From Pseudogulbenkiania ferrooxidans 2002 (GTDB lineage: Bacteria > Pseudomonadota > Gammaproteobacteria > Burkholderiales > Chromobacteriaceae), in the NCBI RefSeq assembly GCF_000174355.1, contig NZ_ACIS01000007.1:62001-126000 (forward strand): a DNA stretch of 64,000 bases. Reading direction: 5' to 3'. The first letter of the stretch is position 1, and every line of letters starts with the position of its first letter. Positions 40,238-49,662 of the stretch are shown here, one piece after another. The position numbers and the translations under genes were made by a program. The notes under the pieces were generated by a model, which did not search any database, was not told where the DNA came from, and saw nothing but the letters and a program-made list of their open reading frames with translations.

Positions 40238-41026
40238 ATGAAACAGCACGAGGAGCTGGAAAGCCGCATCGAAACCCTGCTGGCAGACCCGGCCTACGCC
40301 GACCATCCGCTGCACGAGGCGCTCGCCTCGCTCTTCGAGCGCTATCGCGAGCAGACCCGGCAGATCGAGCGGGTGAGCCGCATCGCCGACCGCTACCAGG
40401 ATGCCGAGCGTGACCGAGGCCTGAGCTACGCCGCGCGCTATCAGCGCCAGCTGCGCCAGGTCGAGAAGATCGTGCGCATCAGCGACCGCTACCAGAACAT
40501 GCTGCGCGACATGAACCAGCGCCTGCACTGGCTGTCGAGCCGCGATGAACTCACCGGCCTGCCCAACCGCCGCCACGCGCTGGTTCGCCTGCGCGAGGAA
40601 TTGCAGCGGCTGGGCCGCAGCGGCGGCCAGTTCTGCCTGACGCTGGCCGACGTCGACCACTTCAAGAGCATCAACGATGGCTACGGCCACGACGTGGGCG
40701 ACCGCGTGCTGGGGGCCATTGCCCATGGTTTGTCCGAAGGGGTGCGCGACTACGATGTCTGCGCGCGCTGGGGTGGCGAGGAGTTCCTGCTGCTGTTCCC
40801 GCACTCCAGCATCGAGGAAGTGCAGAGCGTGCTGGTGCGGTTGCGGCGCCAGGTAGGGGTGCTCAGCGGCGAGCTGTTGCCGGCCGGTGCCGCCGGGCTG
40901 ACGCTGTCGTTCGGGCTCACCCTCTGCCGGGACGCTGCCGAACCGCTCGACGCCATCCTGCAGCGCGCCGACCAGGCGCTGTACCAGGCCAAGGGGCAAG
41001 GGCGGGATTGCGTCGTCATCGGCTAA
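40238..41026 (+). CDS. siaD: SiaD-type diguanylate cyclase
   Basis: A 262-residue soluble cyclase. An N-terminal helical SiaC-binding stalk (about residues 1-100, coiled-coil rich) precedes a GGDEF domain with RWGGEEF intact near residue 179 and an RxxD inhibitory site (RDYD). It makes cyclic di-GMP under control of the SiaA-SiaB-SiaC switch. The gene follows siaC by 15 bases and completes the operon. Confidence 0.93.
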   Translation: MKQHEELESRIETLLADPAYADHPLHEALASLFERYREQTRQIERVSRIADRYQDAERDRGLSYAARYQRQLRQVEKIVRISDRYQNMLRDMNQRLHWLSSRDELTGLPNRRHALVRLREELQRLGRSGGQFCLTLADVDHFKSINDGYGHDVGDRVLGAIAHGLSEGVRDYDVCARWGGEEFLLLFPHSSIEEVQSVLVRLRRQVGVLSGELLPAGAAGLTLSFGLTLCRDAAEPLDAILQRADQALYQAKGQGRDCVVIG

Positions 41027-41061
41027 GCGCCCCGCTTCACGCGGCGGCGCCGGCCCGTCTT

Positions 41062-41090
41062 GGGTGCCAGCGCACGGCGCACCCTCTTTA
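41062..41090 (+). terminator. Candidate terminator after siaABCD
   Basis: Stem GGGTGC / GCACCC followed by a short T-rich stretch (tcttta), about 35 bases after the siaD stop. The rest of the 250-base gap to 41276 is GC-rich with several small inverted repeats and no recognised gene. Confidence 0.4.
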
Positions 41091-41276
41091 ATCCGCGTCC
41101 ACCACGTCCGATGTGGCGCGTCATCGCTTGCCAGGCCGGGGTAGGTATGAGCCGGCGATGCGCCATCCCCATGTGCGCCGTATCCATTCCGGTGCCGGCG
41201 TCCCGGCCGTCCCCAGCCTTTTCAAGGCCCGCTTGCCGGGCGGTTCCAGTAGTCCGCCCCGGCTCCGGCATTTACC

Positions 41277-42239
41277 CTAGCGCACGCCAGGTTTGGCCGC
41301 CTTCTTCTCGATTTCCTGCAAGGTGGCGCGTGCCGTCTCCTGCCACGGCCCGCCCAGCGCCAGCGCCCGTTCGGCGTGGCTCCGCGCCTGTTCCAGCTCG
41401 CCCAGATCGGCCAGCACCACGGCCAGATTGTTGTGCGCGGCGGCGTTGTCGGGCTGAGCCACCAGCGCCTGTTCCAGCGCGTGGCGTGCGGCTGGCAGGT
41501 CATGCATGGCGTAGGCGGTGTTGCCCAGGCCGATCGCCAGCGTCGGGTTGTTCGGCCAACGTTTGATCGCCGTGGCATAGCCGCTGCGCGCGTCGGCGCG
41601 CGTGGCGAGGCGGTCGAACGCCACCAGCGCCGCCGTCGTGCCGGCCTCGTCGGCGCTCACCGGTAGCGTGCCCGGCGGCAACACGGCCACCGCCCAGTGC
41701 TCGCTGCGCGCCCAGGTGTTCTCGAAGGCGGTCAGGCTCATCAGCTGGCGCCGGAAGGTGCCGGAGCGCAGCACCATCTCGTCACGCTCCAGGTTGTAGC
41801 CCACCACCACGGCGTAGTGCCACGACGGCCACCACGACAGCCCCAGATTCTGCATCACCAGCACCGGGTGGCCGGCGCGCACCTCGTCGAGCAGCGCGTC
41901 CAGCCGCGGCGGCAGCACGGTCGCCACCCGGCCGTGGCGGCGCGCCGCCGCCAGCATCTCGATCTGCAGGCTGCCCTGACGTGCCGGCACGTAGACCTGG
42001 CTGATCAGCTCGTCCGGCGCCACCGTCTTGCCGGACGCCGTCAGCACCGTGGCCAGCGCCGCCGGGCCGCACTGGTACTCCTCCTGCGGGAAGAATGGGG
42101 TGTCGGTGAGCTCGACCTGGCGCGGCAGGTCGGTGCGTGCCAGTTGCTGCCGCACCACCGGCGTCGCGCAGGCGGAGAGTAGCAGCACGGCCGCCAGGAG
42201 CAGGCCGCGCCACAGCGGTATCGACCAGGAGCGCGCCAT
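41277..42239 (-). CDS. PA2778-type lipoprotein: C39-like cysteine peptidase with TPR repeats
   Basis: A 320-residue lipoprotein. Signal peptide with lipobox LLLSAC (Cys24). The peptidase-like domain has EEYQCGPAALATVL (nucleophile Cys) and WHYAVVVGY (His), as in peptidase C39 and PA2778-family proteins. TPR helices follow from about residue 215 (ARSGYATAIKRWPNNPTLA ...). It starts four bases after the PA2779-type partner gene on the same strand. Substrate unknown; it may process or anchor a small membrane protein. Confidence 0.88.
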   Translation of the reverse strand: MARSWSIPLWRGLLLAAVLLLSACATPVVRQQLARTDLPRQVELTDTPFFPQEEYQCGPAALATVLTASGKTVAPDELISQVYVPARQGSLQIEMLAAARRHGRVATVLPPRLDALLDEVRAGHPVLVMQNLGLSWWPSWHYAVVVGYNLERDEMVLRSGTFRRQLMSLTAFENTWARSEHWAVAVLPPGTLPVSADEAGTTAALVAFDRLATRADARSGYATAIKRWPNNPTLAIGLGNTAYAMHDLPAARHALEQALVAQPDNAAAHNNLAVVLADLGELEQARSHAERALALGGPWQETARATLQEIEKKAAKPGVR

Positions 42240-42242
42240 CGT

Positions 42243-42638
42243 TCAGCGGATGGAGCGGGTGAACGGGAAGATCTTGGTGAGGCCGAGGATGTCGGTCAGG
42301 AGCAGCACGAAGAACACCAACAGCACGGCGCCGACGATGTCGCCGCCGGCCGGGGCCTTGGCGGCTTTCTCCGCCAGCAGCGCGGCGTCCTTGTCGCTCA
42401 GGGCGGCGATGCGTTCGCGTGCCTGCTCCGGCGACACGCCCTGGCGTTCCAGCTCGGCGACGACGTCGGCGCGGCTGAGGGTTTCCAGGATGCGGGCGCG
42501 GTTGGCGTCGCCGGCGCTGGTGGCGCCCTGGTTGAGCTGTTCCACGCCGATCATCGCCGCCTGGGCGGATTGGGTGATGCCGACGAAACCGATCGACAAG
42601 GCCAGCGAGGTGGCGATAAAGGTTTTGCGTGCGAGCAT
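42243..42638 (-). CDS. PA2779-type small membrane protein
   Basis: A 131-residue protein with a signal peptide (cleavage near AQA|AM), a helical region (about 35-95) and one C-terminal membrane helix (IVGAVLLVFFVLLLTDILGL) ending in a basic tail. This matches the PA2779 family, which is nearly always next to a PA2778-type peptidase. Function unknown; it is a natural candidate for the peptidase's partner or substrate. Confidence 0.87.
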   Translation of the reverse strand: MLARKTFIATSLALSIGFVGITQSAQAAMIGVEQLNQGATSAGDANRARILETLSRADVVAELERQGVSPEQARERIAALSDKDAALLAEKAAKAPAGGDIVGAVLLVFFVLLLTDILGLTKIFPFTRSIR

Positions 42639-42781
42639 GGTTCGTCCTTCTTCTCAGGTGGGGGTAGTGTCGAAGAGTGGATAAGAGCGCGGCGCGCCGG
42701 ATAAGTTCTTTAACAGATATGCAAGCGGGGAGAGGAAGTCAACCCGGGCACTTTGCCGGCCTGTTCGATCCGTCAAATGAA

Positions 42782-42816
42782 AACCGCCCCGGGGCACGAG
42801 GCATCCCGGGGCGGTT
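42782..42816 (-). terminator. Terminator of the porin gene
   Basis: A perfect 12-bp stem AACCGCCCCGGG / CCCGGGGCGGTT. On the minus strand it is followed by a broken T run (TTCATTTG). About 25 bases after the porin stop. Confidence 0.7.
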
Positions 42817-42842
42817 GGCGCGGCGTCAGGCCGGCTGGCGGC

Positions 42843-44439
<1,597 letters not shown>

Positions 44440-44724
44440 TCAGAGGGGGTGGTGGTCCGGTGTGGTGTCGTCCGGGGCGCCGTGAGCCGCGCATAAGGCG
44501 CGTTTTTGTGTCGCAGAGAGCTGCTTGACGGCGTATTCGGCCTTGAGCGCGGCCGACTTGTCGTCGAACGCCAGCACCAGGGCGATGCGTTCGGGAGGAT
44601 GCAGACGGGTGTAGCGCGCACCCTTGCCGGCGGCGTGTGCGGCGTAGCGTCGCGCCACGTCGGTGGTGATGCCGGTGTAGAGACTGCCGCCACGGCATTG
44701 CAGCATGTAGAGAAACCAGCTCAT
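44440..44724 (-). CDS. GIY-YIG nuclease-fold protein (UPF0213-like)
   Basis: A small protein of about 94 residues with a GIY-YIG domain: FLYMLQCRGGSLYTGIT corresponds to the (G)xY...YTG core, with Arg in VARRYAAHAAGKGARYT and Glu in LKAEYAVKQL. Members are common single-domain proteins of unsettled function, thought to act on DNA ends. A TTG at 44742 would add six residues. No strong ribosome site is visible. Confidence 0.85.
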   Translation of the reverse strand: MSWFLYMLQCRGGSLYTGITTDVARRYAAHAAGKGARYTRLHPPERIALVLAFDDKSAALKAEYAVKQLSATQKRALCAAHGAPDDTTPDHHPL

Positions 44725-44863
44725 TCGGGGTTGCCAGGACAAGACCCCGCTACGCTAGCGCAGCGCGGCGTTTTGGCCAAGCGCTTGGACCGCCCATCGC
44801 TCACACGACAACGCCCGGCACGGGGCCGGGCGTCGGGGGTGGGAGTGGCCGCGGCGGGAGGGC

Positions 44864-44873
44864 TTCGGCCAAC
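44864..44873 (-). repeat. GTTGGCCGAA word, intergenic copy
   Basis: Minus-strand copy, extended as AAGGTTGGCCGAAG, nine bases after the ccsB stop. Confidence 0.6.
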
Positions 44874-44882
44874 CTTCAACTA

Positions 44883-46025
44883 TTACAGCGTGCCGTAGGA
44901 GTGCAGGCCGGACAGGAACATGTTGACGCCGAGGAAGGCGAAGCTGGTGACGAACACCCCGATCACCGCCCACCACGCCAGCGGCGTGCCGCGCCAGCCT
45001 TTGACCAGGCGTACGTGCAGCCAGGCGGCGTAGTTGAGCCAGACGATCAGCGCCCAGGTCTCCTTGGGGTCCCAGCTCCAGTAGCCGCCCCAGGCATCGG
45101 CCGCCCACATCGCACCCAGGATGGTGGCGATGGTGAAGAACAAAAAGCCGACCGCGATCGCCTTGTACATCACCTCGTCCAGCAACTCGGCCGACGGCAG
45201 CTTGTCTTTGAGCCAGCCATGGCTGACCAAGAGTTGGGCGATGCCGAGCATGGCGGCGATCGAGAACGAGCCGTAGCCGACGAAGTTGGCCGGCACGTGG
45301 ATCTTCATCCACCACGACTGCAAGGCCGGGATCAAGGGCTGGATCTCGTGCGCCTGGCGATCGAAGGTGTACCACAGGATGAAGCCGACCGCGGCCGAGA
45401 TCACCAGCAGCACGAAGGCGCCCATCTGGCGCGCCGCAAACTTGGCCTCGTAGTACAGGTACATCAGCGCGGTGATCAGGCAGAACAGCACGAACACTTC
45501 GTACAGGTTGGAGACCGGGATGTGGCCGATGTCGCTGCCGATCAGGTAGCTCTCGTACCAGCGCGTCAGCATGCCGGCAAAGCCCAGCACCGCCGCGCTC
45601 CAGGTCAGCCCTGTGCCCATGCGGCCGAGCAGCGCCGAGCGTGTCAGGAGGCCCATCCAGTACACCGCGGTGGCGAGGAAGAACAGCGTGCACATCCACA
45701 TGATGGCGGACTGGCTCGACAGCACGAAGCGCAGCCAGAACGCGCTCTGGCCGCGCGCCAGGTCGCCCTGGTAGAGCTGGATCGCCACGAGTGCGATGGC
45801 GCCGGCCAGCGGCAGGAACAGGCGCCAGGCCTTCCAGAACCAGCCCAGCGCGATCAGGCCGACGGTGCTGCCGGCCAGGATGCCCTGCTCGTAGACGTCC
45901 ATGTAGGCGCCGTAACGGTAATAGGTGACCCCGGCGGCCACCACCAGCAGCGCGGCGAACAGCCAGTCGGCCAGGTTCAGCCGCTGCCACAGCGGCCGTT
46001 CGTCAAAGGAATAAGCGAGTTCCAT
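44883..46025 (-). CDS. ccsB: Cytochrome c biogenesis protein CcsB/CcsA (heme handling, system II)
   Basis: A 380-residue polytopic membrane protein. The WWD heme-binding motif is intact (AWGGYWSWDPKETWALIVWL), and conserved His are visible (KIHVPANFVGYGSF, AWLHVRL). With ResB it forms the system II heme transporter and ligase attaching heme to periplasmic CxxCH apocytochromes. Its ATG overlaps the resB stop by one base (TGATG). The gene lies directly downstream of resB and a cytochrome c4 gene, its likely client. Confidence 0.95.
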   Translation of the reverse strand: MELAYSFDERPLWQRLNLADWLFAALLVVAAGVTYYRYGAYMDVYEQGILAGSTVGLIALGWFWKAWRLFLPLAGAIALVAIQLYQGDLARGQSAFWLRFVLSSQSAIMWMCTLFFLATAVYWMGLLTRSALLGRMGTGLTWSAAVLGFAGMLTRWYESYLIGSDIGHIPVSNLYEVFVLFCLITALMYLYYEAKFAARQMGAFVLLVISAAVGFILWYTFDRQAHEIQPLIPALQSWWMKIHVPANFVGYGSFSIAAMLGIAQLLVSHGWLKDKLPSAELLDEVMYKAIAVGFLFFTIATILGAMWAADAWGGYWSWDPKETWALIVWLNYAAWLHVRLVKGWRGTPLAWWAVIGVFVTSFAFLGVNMFLSGLHSYGTL

Positions 46026-48049
46026 CAGGCACCCCGTACAAGCTGTTGAATGGCGTCGCGGTGACGCCGGAAATCCTCGTCCAGATCGCGGTTGTGACGA
46101 TTGGAGGTCATCGCCAGCCGCACCCGGCCATTGCCCAGCCTAATCCACAGTCGCACTTCGCGGATATAGAACATCAGTACGATACCGATCACCAGCATCA
46201 GCGAGCCCAGGTAGACCAGCGTCTTGCCGGGCGAGCGCGTCATCTGCAGACCGGAAGCTTGGACCTGGGTAAAGCCGTCGAGTTGCAGGAACACCGGCAC
46301 ACCGTAGTCGTTGAGGCTGCTCGCCGCCACCAGGCTGTCGAGCAGGAAGCGGTAGTGACGGCCATCCTGCGTCAGCGGCTTGGCGCCGGCGCGTTCGTTG
46401 GCCACCGCCATCACGTCCACCACCGCCCCCTGCAGAATCTTGATATAGGTCTGCGCCACCGCCTGGCGCTTGTCCGCCGGCACGCGCTGATCGAGGAACT
46501 GCTCGAGCGCGCTGAAGCCGCCTTCGCCGAAGCGCGCCAGAATCCACTTCACGCTCTCCTCGAACTGCTGACGCATCGCCGGGCTGATCGCCGAACCCTG
46601 CATCGCCTTGGCGGTGCTGCGCCGCGCGATCTCGTCGTACAGCGCCTGGTTCTTCAGCGCCGCCCTGAGACGCATGAAGGTGTCGATCTTCATCTCGTCG
46701 TCGAGCGGGAGGCGCAGATACTGGAACGGCTCCGACACCGTCTTGCGCATGCCGGCGATCAGGTAGCTGGCACCATCCTGCTCGATCGGGGACATGTAGT
46801 GGTGGTACTCGCGCGCCTGGCCCTGCTCGTCGCGCAGCTTGAAGGTGATCGACGGGCCGACGTTCTTCAGGTTCTTGTCGCGTTTCACCTCGCGTGCGTC
46901 GTGCATGCGTTCGGACAGCGATTTGGCGCCTTCGGCCTTGCTGCGCTCCATGTTCTCGATGTTGAACTGACGGAACTCGCCGAACTCCAGGCTGTACTGG
47001 TGGCCGTTGGCGCGCAGCGGCTGCGAACTCAGCGACACGCCCGTGATCGGCGCCGGCGGCATCTCGGGCGACGCCAGGTTCCAGGCCTTGAAGTTCAGCG
47101 GCGAGCCGCCGTCGCCGAAGCTCGCCTGGTAGATCGCCACACCGTCGACGATCAGCGGGTGGTTGACGCGCACCGTGGCCGGCGTTTCCTTGCCGGTGGC
47201 CTTGTCGGTCACGACGATGTCGCTGGCGAACAGCTTGGGCATGCCGTTGCTGTAGTAGTCGACGTGGAACTTCTTCAGCGTGACGATGAACGGCAGCTCC
47301 TGCACCAGGTAGCCGTTGCCGGAGTTGAGGAACACCACGTCGGCGCTCTTGTTCTCGGCCACCGTGACGTTGCCGCGGAACGATAGGTTGCGGGTGGAGA
47401 GCCGGCTCTGCTCCGGAATCTGCGACTGCGGCAGGTCGCGCGTTTCCGCCACCACCCGGCCGAACAGCTCGCCTAGTTTCAGCGGCAGGTTGCCGTCCAA
47501 GAGGCCGCCCAGGCAGATCACCACCATGGCGATATGGGCGAAGAAGTAGCCCAGCTTGTTGGCGGCGCCCTTCTTGGCGGCCAGCACCAGGGTGCCGTCG
47601 TCGCGGCGGTGCTGGCGCAGGCGGAAGCCCTTGGCCGCGAGGTAGCCCTGCAGCTGCTCAGGCGAGGCGTTGGCCGCCTCGAACTCCTCGCTGTGCTGCA
47701 TCGCAGCCAGCGAGCTGTCAGTGGCCTTCTCGCGGAACGCCTTCATGTCCTTGATGAAGCCGGGGCCGTTGCGCAGGATGCACAGGCTGGTGGAGATCAC
47801 CAGGAAGGCCAGAATGGTCAGGAACCAGGCCGAATGGTAGACGTCGTAAAGGCCCAGCCAGTCGAAGGCGACGAACCAGAACTGGCCGAATTCGAAGGCG
47901 TAGTTGGGGTAGGGTTCGTTCTGCTTGAGCACGGTGCCGATCACCGAGGCGATGGCAATGATGGTCAACAGCCCGATGGCGAAACGCATCGAGCTCAACA
48001 GCTCGTACAGGGAATAACTGAAGCTGGCGTGGCGGCTTGGTTTTTTCAT
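46025..48049 (-). CDS. resB: Cytochrome c biogenesis protein ResB (Ccs1)
   Basis: A 674-residue ResB-family protein. Membrane helices are near residues 20-40, 75-95 and 165-185, then a large periplasmic domain (about 190-610) and a last helix (LVYLGSLMLVIGIVLMFYI). It supports apocytochrome presentation and heme ligation with CcsB. The ATG at 48049 (MKKPSRHASFSYSLYELL) gives the usual N-terminus; a TTG at 48064 would add five residues. A hairpin terminator separates it from the cytochrome c4 gene. Confidence 0.94.
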   Translation of the reverse strand: MKKPSRHASFSYSLYELLSSMRFAIGLLTIIAIASVIGTVLKQNEPYPNYAFEFGQFWFVAFDWLGLYDVYHSAWFLTILAFLVISTSLCILRNGPGFIKDMKAFREKATDSSLAAMQHSEEFEAANASPEQLQGYLAAKGFRLRQHRRDDGTLVLAAKKGAANKLGYFFAHIAMVVICLGGLLDGNLPLKLGELFGRVVAETRDLPQSQIPEQSRLSTRNLSFRGNVTVAENKSADVVFLNSGNGYLVQELPFIVTLKKFHVDYYSNGMPKLFASDIVVTDKATGKETPATVRVNHPLIVDGVAIYQASFGDGGSPLNFKAWNLASPEMPPAPITGVSLSSQPLRANGHQYSLEFGEFRQFNIENMERSKAEGAKSLSERMHDAREVKRDKNLKNVGPSITFKLRDEQGQAREYHHYMSPIEQDGASYLIAGMRKTVSEPFQYLRLPLDDEMKIDTFMRLRAALKNQALYDEIARRSTAKAMQGSAISPAMRQQFEESVKWILARFGEGGFSALEQFLDQRVPADKRQAVAQTYIKILQGAVVDVMAVANERAGAKPLTQDGRHYRFLLDSLVAASSLNDYGVPVFLQLDGFTQVQASGLQMTRSPGKTLVYLGSLMLVIGIVLMFYIREVRLWIRLGNGRVRLAMTSNRHNRDLDEDFRRHRDAIQQLVRGA

Positions 48050-48062
48050 GGGTTTCACATAC

Positions 48063-48092
48063 AAAAAGGGAAGCCGTCAAGGCTTCCCTTTT
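48063..48092 (-). terminator. Terminator/attenuator between cytochrome c4 gene and resB
   Basis: Stem AAAAGGGAAGCC / GGCTTCCCTTTT, with a T run on the minus strand, 14 bases before the resB ATG. It probably lets only part of the cytochrome transcript continue into resB-ccsB. Confidence 0.8.
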
Positions 48093-48119
48093 GAGTAAGG
48101 CATGAGGCGGAAGTTGCGC

Positions 48120-48737
48120 TTAGCGCAGGCCGGAGATGTAGTCGGCCACTGCCTTCATTTCGGCATCGCTCATACGGGAAGCCACGTCCGACATGGTCGG
48201 ATGCTGGCGGTCGGTGCCGGCCTTGAAATCGTTCAGCTGCTTGAGGATGTAGCCGGCGTGCTGGCTGCCCACGCGCGGGAACTGGTCCGGCATGCCGGCG
48301 CCGTTCGGGGCGTGACAGGCCATACAGGCCGGAACGCCGGTGACCGGGTTGCCGACACGGTACACTTTCTTGCCCAGCTCCATCAGGGTCTTGTCCGCGG
48401 CTTCGCGCGGCTTCGCCTTCTGCTGGCTGAAGTAGGCGGTCACGTTCCACATGTCATCGTCGGACAGCGGCGCGGCCATGCCCATCATGATGGGGTTCTT
48501 GCGGGTGCCGGCCTTGAACGCCTTGAGCTGACTGTACAGATACTTCTGGTGCTGACCGGCCAGCGTCGGGTTGGCGGCAGCCACGCTGTTGCCGTCCGCG
48601 CCGTGGCAGGCGGCACATACCTGATCGACGATCTGCTTGCCCTTGACCGGGTCGCCCTTGTCTACCGGGGCGGCGGCGGCCAGTGCACTACCGGCCAGGG
48701 TCATGGCAGCCAGCGCCAACAGCATCTTGCGTTTCAT
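48120..48737 (-). CDS. Diheme cytochrome c4
   Basis: A 205-residue periplasmic cytochrome with a signal peptide (LAGSALA|AAAP) and two class I heme domains, CAACHGADG (about residue 41) and CMACHAPNG (about 138), each followed by a distal Met ligand region (PIMMGMAAPL and HPTMSDVA). Cytochrome c4 carries electrons between bc1 and terminal oxidases. GAGGAG lies five bases before the ATG. Upstream of the resB-ccsB maturation genes, it shares a divergent promoter region with engB. Confidence 0.95.
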   Translation of the reverse strand: MKRKMLLALAAMTLAGSALAAAAPVDKGDPVKGKQIVDQVCAACHGADGNSVAAANPTLAGQHQKYLYSQLKAFKAGTRKNPIMMGMAAPLSDDDMWNVTAYFSQQKAKPREAADKTLMELGKKVYRVGNPVTGVPACMACHAPNGAGMPDQFPRVGSQHAGYILKQLNDFKAGTDRQHPTMSDVASRMSDAEMKAVADYISGLR

Positions 48738-48778
48738 GGTCGCTCCTCAGAGAGAGATTTCGTAAATATCTGTAAAAG

Positions 48779-48807
48779 TGGCAATTTCAAACCTGTTATT
48801 CTATACC
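48779..48807 (+). promoter_or_regulatory. Candidate engB promoter
   Basis: TGGCAA, a 17-base spacer and TATACC in an AT-rich patch, 22 bases before the engB ATG. No Shine-Dalgarno sequence is apparent between. By eye only. Confidence 0.35.
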
Positions 48808-48829
48808 AACTGCTTACACCGTTACTACT

Positions 48830-49453
48830 ATGACGATTTTCCAGAACGCGCGCTTTTATACAACCGTCAACCACCTGAAGGATTTGCCGCCCACTCGCGC
48901 CGAGGTGGCCTTCGTGGGGCGCTCCAACGCCGGCAAGTCGAGCGCCATCAATACCCTGGCCAATCGTACCCGTCTGGCATTTGTTTCCAAGACCCCGGGG
49001 CGGACCCAGCACATCAACTTCTTCGACCTGGGCGAAGAGCGCTATCTCGTCGACCTGCCGGGCTACGGCTACGCCGAAGTGCCGGAGGCGGTGCGCACGC
49101 ATTGGGTCGCCTTGCTGGGGCGTTACCTGCAGACCCGGCAGAACCTGGTCGGCCTGATCATGATCATGGACAGCCGTCACCCGCTGAAGGAGCTCGACTG
49201 GAAGATGCTGGAGTTCTTCCGCGAGACCGGGCGGCCGGTGCACATCCTGCTGTCGAAAAGCGACAAATTATCACGGATGGAACAGCAGAAAACCTTGGCC
49301 TCGGTCAAAAAAGCGTTGGCCGACTACCCGGCGGTGAGCATCCAGCTGTTCTCCAGCCTGAAGAAGACCGGCGGCGAGACGGTGGAAGAGGTGGTGGAGC
49401 GCTGGTTCGACGCCTACCTGGCGCAGGGCCAGGACGAGATGCCGTCGGCGTGA
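48830..49453 (+). CDS. engB: Ribosome biogenesis GTPase EngB (YihA/YsxC)
   Basis: A 207-residue essential GTPase involved in large-subunit assembly. GTPase motifs: G1 [10 protein letters not shown]2 TPGRTQ, G3 DLPGYGYA and G4 LSKSDKL, with the family's [15 protein letters not shown] start. It is transcribed away from the cytochrome c4 gene. The 3' side carries an unusually structured region ending in a strong terminator. Confidence 0.96.
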   Translation: MTIFQNARFYTTVNHLKDLPPTRAEVAFVGRSNAGKSSAINTLANRTRLAFVSKTPGRTQHINFFDLGEERYLVDLPGYGYAEVPEAVRTHWVALLGRYLQTRQNLVGLIMIMDSRHPLKELDWKMLEFFRETGRPVHILLSKSDKLSRMEQQKTLASVKKALADYPAVSIQLFSSLKKTGGETVEEVVERWFDAYLAQGQDEMPSA

Positions 49454-49460
49454 CGGAACT

Positions 49461-49580
49461 TTGCCAGGGGTGGCAAGCCTAATCGGCAGGTGATCTCACC
49501 TCCCGCTTGCCTCCCTGAGCGGGTGCCTTTTGCTGACACTAAAGGCTGTTTACCCCGGCACCCAGGTGCCGGGGTTTTTT
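49461..49580 (+). ncRNA. Candidate small RNA or structured 3' UTR downstream of engB
   Basis: Four hairpins follow in 120 bases. TTGCCA/TGGCAA (49461-49476), AGGTGA/TCACCT (49488-49501) and CCCGCT/AGCGGG (49502-49523, loop with CCTCCC at 49510-49515) are followed by a terminator (49553-49580). GGC/GCC encloses the middle two. A CU-rich loop complementary to Shine-Dalgarno sequences is a common feature of base-pairing sRNAs. No family was recognised and no clear promoter was found, so a processed engB 3' UTR is equally possible. Confidence 0.4.
49553..49580 (+). terminator. Strong Rho-independent terminator after engB
   Basis: Stem CCCCGGCACC / GGTGCCGGGG with a two-base loop, followed by six T. 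Confidence 0.92.
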
Positions 49581-49610
49581 ATTGCCGGCACCCGGCGGGG
49601 ACGCCAGGCA

Positions 49611-49640
49611 AACAAAAAGGCAGGGCGGGCGCCCTGCCTT
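49611..49640 (-). terminator. Rho-independent terminator of rlpA
   Basis: On the minus strand, stem AAGGCAGGGC / GCCCTGCCTT continuing into a T run (TTTTTGTTTG), about 25 bases after the rlpA stop. Confidence 0.85.
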
Positions 49641-49662
49641 CGGATCGGTTTCCCGCGCGGCG

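Noticed and set aside
41551-41560. GTTGGCCGAA as simply a codon pattern (Leu-Ala-Glu)
   Set aside because: Copies occur in several frames and in six intergenic gaps, so codon usage alone does not explain the count.
44811-44833. GC-rich hairpin downstream of ccsB as its terminator
   Set aside because: The stem (CGCCCGGC / GCCGGGCG) is good but no T run follows on the minus strand, so it was not listed as a terminator.
49461-49580. 6S RNA or a known riboswitch
   Set aside because: The CCCTGAGC word recalls 6S RNA, but the region is too short and lacks the long closing stem. No gene follows on the plus strand for a riboswitch to control.
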